Assembly (NCBI RefSeq): GCF_026684035.1
Contig: NZ_CP113361.1
Coordinates: forward strand, 1,364,001-1,428,000
DNA from: Methanogenium organophilum
Lineage (GTDB): Archaea > Halobacteriota > Methanomicrobia > Methanomicrobiales > Methanomicrobiaceae
Direction: 5' to 3'
DNA: 64,000 bases
Shown here: positions 1-8,037 of the stretch, piece by piece
Numbering within the stretch: position 1 is the first letter of the stretch
Layout of the letters: each line of letters opens with the position of its first letter
Translations under genes and position numbers: made by a program
The notes under the pieces: model-generated
Databases searched by the model: none
Seen by the model: the letters and a program-made list of their open reading frames with translations, nothing else
Told to the model about the DNA's origin: nothing

Positions 1-56
1 TGACGGTCCTGCCGGACACGGTGGTAGCGTATGAGTTTCGATTTGGAGAAGAATAG
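1..56 (+). CDS. 3' end of an upstream gene (partial)
   Basis: The first 56 bases stay open in one frame (codons from base 3) and end with TAG at 54-56, giving a C-terminus ending FRFGEE. The next gene follows 13 bases later on the same strand, so this may be the last gene of the same transcript. Too little is visible to name the product. Confidence 0.4.
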   Translation, partial: TVLPDTVVAYEFRFGEE

Positions 57-69
57 CTAAAGGATAAAA

Positions 70-969
70 TTGAGCATGAACCTGATTTCAATGACTACGG
101 AAATAAAGAGCCTTTACGGGCGTAACAACCTCTGCCGCATTGGTGTGGCAGTGCTGATAGCAGCACTTCTTCTCTGTGCAGGGGCAGCCGCAGGACCGAC
201 GACAAATATCACGGTAACAAAGATCTCTGCTACCGGCGACATCATCGCAGAAAAGACGGTGGATTATCTCTGGATGCAGGACAACCTGCCGGTACAGGGA
301 GATGGTGTGACGCATTACTACCATCAGGGCCCGGTCTTCTCTGATGATAAGGACGTGGCCTGGGATCGCAATGAGACAGCAAACTACAAAGATCATGGCG
401 CAGTGATGGGGACTGATATCGCTGATCTCTGTGGCCTTGTGGGCGGCGCCGCACCGGGAGATGAAATCATGGTGAGGTCTTCAGATGGCTACCACGTTGA
501 GTTCCCGTATGAGAACGTCTTCACGCCTGACCCGCGCCAGGGACCGATGGTTGTCACCTGGTACAACGGTGAGGACGCGGTGTCTGGAGAACGGAGCGGA
601 GTCGGGTACACGCCGGATGACTACTACAGCGGAATGCGCCTTATCTTTTTTGCGGACAACTCCACCAATGCAGACGGGAACCATATCTATGGTAACTGGG
701 ACATGCACGAGACGATGCCCGGTAGCGCCCAGCACTTCTTTGACCTGATGCCATCAACCAATGGTTTCACGGCGAAGTGGGTGGATGAGGTCCGCATCTA
801 TGAAGGCGGTTTTTCAGGGGATACCTCGGCACCGGTTAAATCCCTGCAGTCTGATGATGCAGAAAGCACAACCGGTGCCGTGCCGGACACCACCCCCGCT
901 CCCGCTCCGGTTGCACTCATCGCTGCAGGTCTCGCCCTCGCCCTCGTGCCGCTGCGCCGGAGGCTCTGA
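70..969 (+). CDS. Surface-anchored protein with sulfite-oxidase-like or CobN-associated domain
   Basis: A 299-residue exported protein. Residues about 22-42 form a hydrophobic signal segment ending near AAAG. A folded domain of about 220 residues follows, with the sequence HYYHQGPVF, a TDIADLCGLVGG segment and GNWDMHE. A threonine/proline-rich linker (TTPAPAP) then leads to a C-terminal hydrophobic helix and an RRR cluster, the usual plan of an archaeal protein anchored at the cell surface. The TDL-L-G segment resembles one in the next gene, so both may share a sulfite-oxidase-type fold without a visible cofactor site. I believe related proteins occur beside cobaltochelatase-like surface proteins in methanogens. 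The TTG at 70 has an AAGGAT 5 bases upstream; ATG at 76 is the alternative start. Its stop overlaps the next start (TGATG). Confidence 0.6.
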   Translation: MSMNLISMTTEIKSLYGRNNLCRIGVAVLIAALLLCAGAAAGPTTNITVTKISATGDIIAEKTVDYLWMQDNLPVQGDGVTHYYHQGPVFSDDKDVAWDRNETANYKDHGAVMGTDIADLCGLVGGAAPGDEIMVRSSDGYHVEFPYENVFTPDPRQGPMVVTWYNGEDAVSGERSGVGYTPDDYYSGMRLIFFADNSTNADGNHIYGNWDMHETMPGSAQHFFDLMPSTNGFTAKWVDEVRIYEGGFSGDTSAPVKSLQSDDAESTTGAVPDTTPAPAPVALIAAGLALALVPLRRRL

Positions 970-1547
970 TGAAGCGGCTGATTCCCATTTTATGTCTCTG
1001 TCTCTGCATTCTGACGGGGGCCTGTGTCTGCGGCTGCACCGGGAACGCTGACCCGGCACCGACCACGCCGGTCATCCCGGAGCCCCTGCCGGGCAATCTT
1101 ACCATAATAAACGGGGACACTGAGGTTGTCCTGGACTGGGATGCCATAACCGCAATGCCTGCATTTGTCGGGTACGGGTATGCGGTCTCTACCGTGGGAA
1201 TCAAATACGGCCCCTATGACGTGAAAGGTGTGCGCCTCACCGACCTGATCGCGCTCGCCGGAGATTTTGGAGAGGAAAATCAGACCTGGGTCTCCGCACC
1301 GGACGGTTATCTCTGGGTCTTTGACTATGATCAGGTGCAGGGAGAGGGGTTCATCACCTTCGATGCTGACCTCAAAGAAGTGCCCGCCCCATCTCTCACT
1401 GTTATCATCATGTATGAGCAGGATGGCATGCCACTCACCTCCGGGGAAGGCGGTCCCTTCCGGATGGTGGTGGCAACCGACACTCCTGATGTGATCACCG
1501 AAGGCAGTTCCTGGGTGAAGTGGGTTGATACCATTGAAGTCAGGTAG
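969..1547 (+). CDS. Lipoprotein with molybdopterin-oxidoreductase-like (SUOX) domain
   Basis: A 192-residue lipoprotein. An N-terminal hydrophobic segment ends in a CGCTG lipobox at about residues 17-21. The rest matches the small oxidoreductase molybdopterin-binding (sulfite-oxidase-like) domain. Typical features are an early pair of beta strands (LTIINGD), a GVRLTDLIALAG segment, an APDGY strand and the C-terminal motif GEGGPFRMVV followed by SSWVKWVDTIEV. The single cysteine that binds molybdenum in true sulfite oxidases is not evident, so it is probably a binding or structural version. The start ATG overlaps the stop of the preceding surface protein, and the gene runs 23 bases into a WtpA-like oxyanion-binding lipoprotein. 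The three genes therefore look like one operon concerned with extracellular binding, perhaps of molybdate or tungstate; that link is inference. Confidence 0.65.
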   Translation: MKRLIPILCLCLCILTGACVCGCTGNADPAPTTPVIPEPLPGNLTIINGDTEVVLDWDAITAMPAFVGYGYAVSTVGIKYGPYDVKGVRLTDLIALAGDFGEENQTWVSAPDGYLWVFDYDQVQGEGFITFDADLKEVPAPSLTVIIMYEQDGMPLTSGEGGPFRMVVATDTPDVITEGSSWVKWVDTIEVR

Positions 1548-2574
1548 CTCAAAAATATCTCCCCTCCCTTTTTTGCTTCTTGGTATTGGAATGGTTACCC
1601 TGGTCCTCGCTGCCGGGTGCAGTGACACCGGGGAGAAGACTGTTGTCAATGTGCTCCCGGCAGGTAGTCTCCTGGGGCCAATGGAGACGATGGAAGCCGA
1701 ATATGAAGCACTGCACCCGGATATCGACATCCGGAGCGAAGGGCACGGCAGTATCCAGTGCATCCGGCAGGTAACTGACCTCCATCGGGACTTTGATGTC
1801 ATTATCGTTGCCGATGAATCCCTCATCCCGGATATGATGTATATTCCCCGTGAGGACGGAAACGGCACCTATGCCACGTCATACATTCCTGTGGCCCGCA
1901 ATGAGATGGTCATCGCCTATACCAGCCAGAGCCGGTACGCAGATGAGTGTACAGAGGAGAACTGGGTGGAGATTCTCCGCCGTCCGGACGTCAGGACTGG
2001 TATCTCAAATCCGATGCTTGATGCGGCCGGATACCGTGGGCTAATGGTGCTTCTTCTGGCAGAAGAGTACTATGGGACAGATGGCATCTTTGACACAATT
2101 GTTACCCGCAATCTTGCTGATGAACCCGTTGTGGTGCGCAACGGCACCACCACAGAGGTGGTCCTCCCGGAGATGATGAAGACGTCAGGCCCCGGCCTTG
2201 TGATCCGGGACGGCAGTGTTTATCTGCTCTCCCTTCTGGAGGCGGGCGGTATTGATTATGCCTTTGAATACCGGAGCGTGGCAGAGGAGCACGGGCTGAA
2301 ATATATCTCCCTTCCTGCTGAAATCGATCTCAGTTCTCCGGCATATGCCGACAAGTATGATGACGTCACCGTGAATCTCGGCTACCAGCGTTTCACGTCC
2401 ATCGGGAGTGAACGAACAGGACGGCCCATTGTCTACGGCATCACGGTTCCGACAACAGCCAGCCATCCGGAAGCAGGAGAGGACTTTGCAGCGTTTGTCA
2501 TTGATTCGATGGCAGCAGGATATGATACCTGGCCACGTCCATACACACCGCCGTCAGTCTCACTCTCCCAGTAA
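1525..2574 (+). CDS. WtpA-like tungstate/molybdate-binding lipoprotein, lacking its own permease
   Basis: A 349-residue periplasmic-type binding protein. A hydrophobic segment ends in a lipobox (LAAGC, about residue 32). The mature part follows the WtpA pattern: a VLPAGSLLGPMETMEAEYE strand-helix, a DVIIVADESLIPDMM segment, an arginine-flanked ISNPMLDAAGYRGLM segment, IDYAFEYRSVAEEHGLKYISLP and RPIVYGITVP. It lacks the family's usual final GQQ..GQPP segment and ends with a proline-rich tail. No wtpB or wtpC follows; the complete system is at 55.5-58.6 kb with its own WtpA. This copy may feed that transporter, or act as a sensor or scavenger with the SUOX-like lipoprotein it overlaps. The reading start overlaps the previous gene by 23 bases; a later start is possible but would remove part of the signal peptide. 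Confidence 0.7.
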   Translation: MIPLKSGSSKISPLPFLLLGIGMVTLVLAAGCSDTGEKTVVNVLPAGSLLGPMETMEAEYEALHPDIDIRSEGHGSIQCIRQVTDLHRDFDVIIVADESLIPDMMYIPREDGNGTYATSYIPVARNEMVIAYTSQSRYADECTEENWVEILRRPDVRTGISNPMLDAAGYRGLMVLLLAEEYYGTDGIFDTIVTRNLADEPVVVRNGTTTEVVLPEMMKTSGPGLVIRDGSVYLLSLLEAGGIDYAFEYRSVAEEHGLKYISLPAEIDLSSPAYADKYDDVTVNLGYQRFTSIGSERTGRPIVYGITVPTTASHPEAGEDFAAFVIDSMAAGYDTWPRPYTPPSVSLSQ

Positions 2575-2862
2575 TATTTTTCCCGTGACTGCGCTGAACC
2601 ATACCGGGACACCGAACATATCCTGCGGTTGGGTATCCAATACCAGCAGGTAATGCTTTAGTATTTCATGATTTTGCAGCATTTACCGGATATATTTTGG
2701 GACGGATTTGTTTCCTGAGAGAAATGGGCTGATCGTTATGCCCATGATGCCAAAAGCATCATATGGTTTACGGAAGGCGGTGTATCGGAGTACTTTCACA
2801 GTAGAAGCATCCTCTCCTGGAGTGAAAACCAGATTCGGGGAGGGCGTCCGGCCGGAAAAAAA

Positions 2863-3489
2863 TCAGAGTGTGTTTAAGTCCATCACGGGTTTGATGGTTC
2901 CTGGCACCTTCCGGGTGATGGTAAAGGGCTCACCTTTGCCGGCCTGCACCTGAATTGAGAAAGCCGTTTCAGGGGTGAGTCCAGCAGAAGGATACACGAG
3001 AATGGTGAATATCTCTCCCGGCTCAATGATGAAGTCGTTATCGGCCTGCTCCCCTGCCTGTACGTGGGTTCTGGATGCAACCGTCCAGTTTGGACGCTGA
3101 AGCGGCATATTTCCGGAATACCGGAGCCCCTCGATGTGCTCGTTCCAGGAGATCCGCACGTCTGCTGACTCCATATCAACCCCGCCCATCTCTCCCTCCA
3201 TAAGGCGCAGGGAGAGTGAGACCGCGCCCATGGTATCCGGGTTCGTCAGGCCTTCTGCCACGGTGACTCCTTCATATGGTCCGCCGGTGTCGGCAAAGCC
3301 GTAGACGTCACCGTCTGTGATGAGTGCATCTGCAGAAGCTTCGATGTTCTGAGGAATGGCTCCCTCATCATGGTCTGCGGTAAAGGGGGAGCCCAGCAGG
3401 ATGTGGATGACAAACAGGACGCCAAGTACCACAATGAAGGCGATCACCAGATCCGCACCGGTGACGGCATCCTCCCGCCTGTTGTTCAT
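2863..3489 (-). CDS. Archaellin-like / type IV pilin-like secreted protein
   Basis: A 208-residue protein with a class III (prepilin) signal. The short charged start MNNRREDAVTG is followed directly by a long hydrophobic helix (ADLVIAFIVVLGVLFVIHILL), as in archaellins cut by the FlaK/PibD peptidase. The remainder is beta-rich and ends VPGTIKPVMDLNTL, which resembles the C-terminus of FlaB archaellins in Methanomicrobiales. The ATG at 3489 was chosen because the prepilin motif begins there and GGAGAG lies upstream; the reading frame stays open further upstream but would bury the signal. It begins 37 bases after the stop of the phospholipase-D-like gene and is probably co-transcribed with it. 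No other archaellum genes are in the window, so it could be an adhesive pilin or minor subunit rather than the main filament. Confidence 0.6.
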   Translation of the reverse strand: MNNRREDAVTGADLVIAFIVVLGVLFVIHILLGSPFTADHDEGAIPQNIEASADALITDGDVYGFADTGGPYEGVTVAEGLTNPDTMGAVSLSLRLMEGEMGGVDMESADVRISWNEHIEGLRYSGNMPLQRPNWTVASRTHVQAGEQADNDFIIEPGEIFTILVYPSAGLTPETAFSIQVQAGKGEPFTITRKVPGTIKPVMDLNTL

Positions 3490-3526
3490 ACTATCTCTTC
3501 TCTCCTCTTCTGTTAAATAATCGCCT

Positions 3527-5233
3527 TTAGCGTCGCCAGCGTCGGATGATATACCCAATGCAAAAGAGCCCGACAACCCCTGCCGCGATCTCTTGGCGGA
3601 GACGGGTGTCGTCAACAGGATTTCCTTCGTCATCCGAAATTGGACCTGCGTCCACCCAGTCTGCAGTGAAGACCTCGCTGAAGTATGTCCCTACTTCGTC
3701 GTCTTCGATGATGACGCCCGCCTCCCGGTTGAATGAGGGTGAATTTTCGTTCCAGTTGATGGATGAGATGAGCACCGCATCGCCATCTACGATGACACCC
3801 TTGTTGTGGACCTTCTCCGGGTATCCCGGCCCGAGACAGGCAAGTCGTGCCTCCAGCGGCAGATTCTCTGCGGCAGCAACAGCATTAATGCGAGCAGCCA
3901 TCTCATCATTGTCGTTCTCCCCTTCGGTATTGAACCAGTAACTGTCAAGGATGATTCGGACCGTAACCCCCCGGCGGGCTGCGTCCACAGCCGCTTCGAG
4001 GTATGGGTTGGGAGCGTTCTTTGTCCAGTTGCTGATGTACGCCTGCTGGATGTCAACGCTCTGCTCTGCTCCTTTGATGAGTGCCGGAATGAGGGATGCA
4101 GTGTCCGGTGCAAAAACAGGAGTCACGGTCGCTCCGCTAAAGGATTGTGTGCCAAAATCCGGCTGATAGGGTACTCCTGATTTGTCATCCGAATCCGAAA
4201 GGGTACCGACTGGCGTAAATGGCACAATATCTTCTCCTCCGACGTCTGCCGTGAAGACATCTGCAAAGTAGTCTGCTACCCGTGGGTCAGTAATCAGGAC
4301 ACCCCACCCCCGGTTTCCGGTATCCCCTCTCTCAGGAAATCCGCTCGCCTTGAAATTTTCAGAGACCACGAGCACCGCCTCGCGGTCGGCGATGAGATAC
4401 TTGGCATGGTCATACCGGTAGCGGGCATGGGCGGCATCGGTCGTCTCCATGGTATATACTGCAGCGCCGGTGTTTCGGAGATATGCAGCGACCTCCGTTT
4501 CTTCTGCACTGATGCCCCCGACCGGCCCTCCTTCCAGAAGCAGGGTGACAGTAACACCGTCATCCCGTGCGGCGGCCACGTCAGCGGCGATGCCGGGGTC
4601 TGCAAATTCATAGACATTGATGAGCAGTTCATCCTCTGCGAGACGGATGGTGTGTAACAGCATCTCCCGGGATGCATCCGGCGCTGCAAACGCCGTCCCG
4701 GAAACGCCGGTGAAGGTGACGGGGGCAAATCGCGACTGACCAATCATCAGGGGGCGGGGGTCCCAGACTCCATCTTCAAAGTAATGCACCTGCCCTTCCC
4801 GGCAGACGACATCTCCCGGCCAGGTGACCCGGCAGGTCTCCGTTCTCCCTTTCCGCAGGATCACTTCATCACCGCTGTTGCCCAGTTTCAGGGTGCCGGT
4901 GCGGATAAGATCCGGCACGGCGGGTGTGGAGTCATACCATTCATAATCCGGATATACCCCGTGGACGGTGCGGTAAGCCTCTGCCTGCTGTGCCACGACA
5001 ATGTTCCCGTCTGCCCGTTCACCGTCCGGAAATCGTGCGCTTCCCTCTCCGTCTGATACTGATACCCCGGTGAGACTTCCGGTACCCGTGATGATGATAT
5101 ATTCATCCCCCTCTCCCTTGTACCAGGTGTCCGGGCAGACCCCGGTTATCGTGAATGCTGCGGTGGCCGTGCTGCAGCAGAGAAGTAACAGTATAATGAG
5201 AAGAGGGAGGGTGCGCATATCTGAGAGATGCAC
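3527..5233 (-). CDS. Secreted phospholipase-D-family protein with N-terminal lamin-tail-like domain
   Basis: A 568-residue exported, membrane-anchored protein. A signal peptide (RTLPLLIILLLLCC) is followed by a beta-rich domain (about 25-110) of lamin-tail type, with the segment YIIITGTGSLTGVSVSD. Two phospholipase-D domains come next: the first has HAKYLIAD near residue 275, the second HNKGVIVD near residue 475. The two HxK motifs form one active site in this superfamily. A C-terminal helix plus RRWRR anchors it to the membrane. The likely substrate is a phosphodiester such as DNA or phospholipid outside the cell; secreted archaeal members often resemble nucleases. The start is GTG at 5233 or ATG at 5218, and neither has a clear ribosome-binding site. 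The archaellin-like gene follows on the same strand. Confidence 0.75.
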   Translation of the reverse strand: MHLSDMRTLPLLIILLLLCCSTATAAFTITGVCPDTWYKGEGDEYIIITGTGSLTGVSVSDGEGSARFPDGERADGNIVVAQQAEAYRTVHGVYPDYEWYDSTPAVPDLIRTGTLKLGNSGDEVILRKGRTETCRVTWPGDVVCREGQVHYFEDGVWDPRPLMIGQSRFAPVTFTGVSGTAFAAPDASREMLLHTIRLAEDELLINVYEFADPGIAADVAAARDDGVTVTLLLEGGPVGGISAEETEVAAYLRNTGAAVYTMETTDAAHARYRYDHAKYLIADREAVLVVSENFKASGFPERGDTGNRGWGVLITDPRVADYFADVFTADVGGEDIVPFTPVGTLSDSDDKSGVPYQPDFGTQSFSGATVTPVFAPDTASLIPALIKGAEQSVDIQQAYISNWTKNAPNPYLEAAVDAARRGVTVRIILDSYWFNTEGENDNDEMAARINAVAAAENLPLEARLACLGPGYPEKVHNKGVIVDGDAVLISSINWNENSPSFNREAGVIIEDDEVGTYFSEVFTADWVDAGPISDDEGNPVDDTRLRQEIAAGVVGLFCIGYIIRRWRR

Positions 5234-5327
5234 GGGCCGGGAGATACCCTTTCCGCATTGTATTTGTCAGTGTATCCTACGACGAACGCCTTATACCTCC
5301 GGATGATGATGGTATATCTGATTACTG

Positions 5328-5957
5328 ATGGATGTGGCAGAAGAAAAGAGAACAGAGATTCTGGTTGTCAAGGCAGGGGGGAGCCTTATCACAGAGATTC
5401 CTGCACTGTATGCCCTGCTGGAATCATCCGGGCGTGACCTCCTGGTCGTCCCGGGCGGGGGGCTCTTCGCCGATGCCGTGCGGCAGAGTGGTGCTGAAGG
5501 GTCACCTGCGCACTGGATGGCCGTCTGTGCGATGGAAGAGACAGCCTGGCTATGGGTGGCGGCAGGAGCAACGCCAGTGGAAGAATGGTATTCTCCGGTG
5601 GAAGGTGTTTCTGTCCTGCTGCCGTACCGGGTGATGCGCGAGGCTGATCCCCTGCCGCATTCGTGGGATGTGACGTCTGATACCATCGCTGCCTGGGTTG
5701 CATCATCGCGAAATGCCCCGCTTCTGCTTCTGAAGTCAGTGGATGGCATTCTCTGCGGGGGGGAGGTCTGTGAAGCGATCCCCCAGGTTCTAGAGACAGG
5801 AACGGCGGTAACAGACGTGGTGGATTCTGCATTCCTCCCCTTTGCCCGTGTTTCCGGTATCCGCTGGGCGATTGTGAACGGCCGCAAACCGGAACGTATC
5901 CGTATGTTCCTTGCGGGGGGGAGACCCCTTGGCACCTATTCCAATCCACATCTTTAA
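5328..5957 (+). CDS. mfnE: Amino-acid-kinase family protein, probable methanofuran-pathway kinase MfnE
   Basis: A 209-residue soluble kinase of the aspartokinase/uridylate kinase fold. The N-terminal VVKAGGSLI motif and VVPGGGLFADAVR loop bind the phosphates. The segment PHSWDVTSDTIAAW and the C-terminal WAIVNGRKPERI match archaeal COG2054 proteins, of which the characterised member MfnE phosphorylates 5-(aminomethyl)-3-furanmethanol phosphate on the way to methanofuran, the C1 carrier of the first step of methanogenesis. The length is typical of the group. A TATA-like stretch lies in the 94-base gap to the divergent phospholipase-D gene. The assignment to MfnE rather than another archaeal small kinase rests on the serine/threonine-rich TSD motif and length, not on an alignment. 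Confidence 0.65.
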   Translation: MDVAEEKRTEILVVKAGGSLITEIPALYALLESSGRDLLVVPGGGLFADAVRQSGAEGSPAHWMAVCAMEETAWLWVAAGATPVEEWYSPVEGVSVLLPYRVMREADPLPHSWDVTSDTIAAWVASSRNAPLLLLKSVDGILCGGEVCEAIPQVLETGTAVTDVVDSAFLPFARVSGIRWAIVNGRKPERIRMFLAGGRPLGTYSNPHL

Positions 5958-5987
5958 TAGTTTTGATGCCGAATTAATGAGTTAATT

Positions 5988-6149
5988 ATGGCAACAGAGA
6001 AGTGTACCTCCTGTAATGTCCCGCTCGCAAATGAGGGCTGGACAAAGTTCCCCTGCCCAAAGTGTGGGGAAATCATATACCGGTGCCACGACTGCCGGCA
6101 CCAGAGTATTCCATACGAATGCAAGAAATGCGGATTCATGGGGCCCTGA
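5988..6149 (+). CDS. Small zinc-ribbon protein (HVO_2753-like)
   Basis: A 53-residue protein made almost entirely of two zinc ribbons: CTSC with CPKC, then CHDC with CKKC. This is the pattern of the HVO_2753/DUF1610 family of archaeal small zinc-finger proteins, in which the haloarchaeal member affects swarming and biofilm formation. The ATG at 5988 follows an A/T-rich leader. Its stop is 3 bases before the start of aEF1B, an arrangement I know from other euryarchaea, so the two are almost surely co-transcribed and may share a translation-related role. It is easy to miss because it is short. Confidence 0.8.
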   Translation: MATEKCTSCNVPLANEGWTKFPCPKCGEIIYRCHDCRHQSIPYECKKCGFMGP

Positions 6150-6152
6150 AGT

Positions 6153-6410
6153 ATGGGTGACGTAGCGGTAATTATCAAGATTATGCCCACTTCACCTGAG
6201 GTTGACCTCGATGCTCTGCAGGCATTAATCAAGGAAAAGCTTCCCGGAACACAGGACCTGGTTGTCGAGCCTATCGGCTTTGGCCTCTCCAGCCTGAAAG
6301 CTGCAATCGTTGTCCCGGACGCTGAAGGGAGCACCGAAGAAGCTGAGGCAACACTCCGCGGCCTTGAGGGTGTTGAGTCTGCCGAGATTGTCTCTGTAAC
6401 TCTTACCTGA
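6153..6410 (+). CDS. ef1b: Translation elongation factor 1-beta (aEF1B)
   Basis: An 85-residue protein that fits the archaeal aEF1B family in full. It opens with VAVIIKIMPTSPEVDLDAL, has the conserved EPIGFGLSSLKAAIVVPD segment, and ends LEGVESAEIVSVT. The protein is the guanine-nucleotide exchange factor that recharges EF-1 alpha with GTP in the cytoplasm. It is a ferredoxin-like alpha/beta fold of about 90 residues in archaea, so the length is normal. It lies 3 bases downstream of the zinc-ribbon gene and probably shares its transcript. Confidence 0.93.
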   Translation: MGDVAVIIKIMPTSPEVDLDALQALIKEKLPGTQDLVVEPIGFGLSSLKAAIVVPDAEGSTEEAEATLRGLEGVESAEIVSVTLT

Positions 6411-6633
6411 GAACAGAGTATCTGTTCTTATCATTTTTTCCTGCAGGGCGCAGGTTTTGTCTATTCTGCATTTTCCGAGATATGCTGTACACGAAACTGA
6501 GTAATTATCAAATCAGTATTCAGCCATATGTCTGAACTACTTGTAACGGGTATTGACACCCATTTTCGGAGAGCGGATCTCTCTTGTTTCCACCGGGAAA
6601 GGGTTATCAGGAAAGTTGTCACACCTCATATGT

Positions 6634-7617
6634 ATGTCGGATGATTACTATGCGTTCAGCGAGATATCCGGTGCGGTCGACCGGACCAAAAATCTCCTCT
6701 GGCCGTTTCAGTGGGGAGTCTGGTTCCGTATTGCCCTCATTGCCCTTTTCATCGGCGGGGGCGGGTTCAATTTCCCTGGCAGCTCCTATGGTGACGTCTC
6801 CGACACCGGCCTTGCCCCCGGCAGTCTCCCGGACCTCGGGATGGATAATATCGGCATCATCCTGATCATCGTGGGTGTGGTCCTGCTGCTGGCGCTCATC
6901 TGGATGTTCATCGGATCGGTCCTCCAGTTCGTCTTTGTTGACTGCCTCACGAGTGGCCGGATCCTGCTTACCCGGACATTTAAAGAACGCAGCGGCAAGG
7001 GTGTTCGCCTGCTGCTCTTCAACATCGGCATCGGCCTAATTTTCCTCCTTATCATCGCCGTTTTGGCTCTCATATTCTTCCTGCCGGTTATGGACGGGAC
7101 GCCGCCGGGGGACGCTCTGGTGATCGGCACGGTGCTGATGTTTGTCCTTCTTATACTGGTGCTACTCATCCCGCTGGCCCTCATTGCGATTTTCACCACC
7201 GACTTTGTTGTTCCCGTCATGATCCGGGATGACTGCGGTGTGATCGCGGCATGGCGGCAGGTCATCGCCATCTTCGCACCCGAGTGGAAGCAGGCGGTCG
7301 TCTACGTACTTGTGAAATTTGTGCTTGGGATTGCCGCAGCTATTCTCCTGTTCATCGCCGTCCTGATCGCCGTAATCATCATCGGTATACCTTTCGTGAT
7401 CATCGGGGTTGTACTCGCGACGGTCTTCAAGCTGATGAATATCATGCTCCTCCTCCTCCTGCTCATCCCCTTCGTTGTGATTGTGATCCCGGTAACGCTG
7501 CTGATCGAAGTGCCCTTCGTCACCTTCTTCCGCTACTACTCCCTCCAGGTACTGGGGAGAATAAGCGAGAAGTACGCCCTTCTCCCAAACGAATCCATGG
7601 ATGAGCCCGCCGTGTGA
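6634..7617 (+). CDS. Multi-pass membrane protein (DUF7544-like)
   Basis: A 327-residue membrane protein. The N-terminus carries an amphipathic segment (SGAVDRTKNLLWPFQWGVWFR) before the first membrane helix and GGGGFNFPG. This matches a family also found in haloarchaea, whose members begin with an AxDATxxFLFPF-like motif. About six membrane segments follow, two of them very long and rich in isoleucine and valine. No catalytic motif is visible and the function is unknown. The ATG at 6634 was preferred because the family-like sequence starts there; an in-frame upstream extension to 6553 has no resemblance to it. No strong ribosome-binding site is seen. Confidence 0.65.
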   Translation: MSDDYYAFSEISGAVDRTKNLLWPFQWGVWFRIALIALFIGGGGFNFPGSSYGDVSDTGLAPGSLPDLGMDNIGIILIIVGVVLLLALIWMFIGSVLQFVFVDCLTSGRILLTRTFKERSGKGVRLLLFNIGIGLIFLLIIAVLALIFFLPVMDGTPPGDALVIGTVLMFVLLILVLLIPLALIAIFTTDFVVPVMIRDDCGVIAAWRQVIAIFAPEWKQAVVYVLVKFVLGIAAAILLFIAVLIAVIIIGIPFVIIGVVLATVFKLMNIMLLLLLLIPFVVIVIPVTLLIEVPFVTFFRYYSLQVLGRISEKYALLPNESMDEPAV

Positions 7618-7643
7618 TCAGGGGCCGGTTGGCACAGTGATAT

Positions 7644-7859
7644 GTGGAGATTTTCCAGACACAGAAAAAAGGCGGTGGTCAACGTGGTGGAAGGAGCGTT
7701 TTCCTAATCCCCTGCTCTGATACTCAGGACTTCTCTTTCCCACCCCCGGCAGTCAACACTGGAAACGGTACTGACTATGGGAGAGGAGATACACCTGGCT
7801 TTGGAATTGCAATCCTCATCGCCGTACTGTTGATCAATGCATTTGCGGTGGGAAAATGA
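7644..7859 (+). pseudogene. Possible 3' remnant of a PGF-type surface protein gene
   Basis: A 71-codon open frame starting at GTG. Its second half reads like the end of an archaeosortase substrate: a glycine/asparagine/threonine-rich linker, then DTPGFG, then a hydrophobic helix (IAILIAVLLINAFAVG) and a final lysine. The first half has low-complexity lysine and glycine codons and no family resemblance. A sorting signal without a preceding exported domain suggests the 3' remains of a deleted gene. It could instead be a tiny membrane protein. Confidence 0.3.
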
Positions 7860-8037
7860 TAAACATACATCCAACAGGAGACTGTGATGAGACTGGCAAC
7901 AGGGATAACGAGGGGCAGGTTCCTGAGATTTATGAACATTATTTCCCGTGTGCCATTGGCTAATCTTTCCTGATTTGCACTGATGGGAGCACAAATTTGT
8001 CCCGGGTAACAAAAATGGTGTGATATCTACCGTGATG

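Noticed and set aside
2708-2953. Plus-strand frame after the WtpA-like gene
   Set aside because: It overlaps the end of the archaellin-like gene, lacks a good ribosome-binding site and has no family resemblance.
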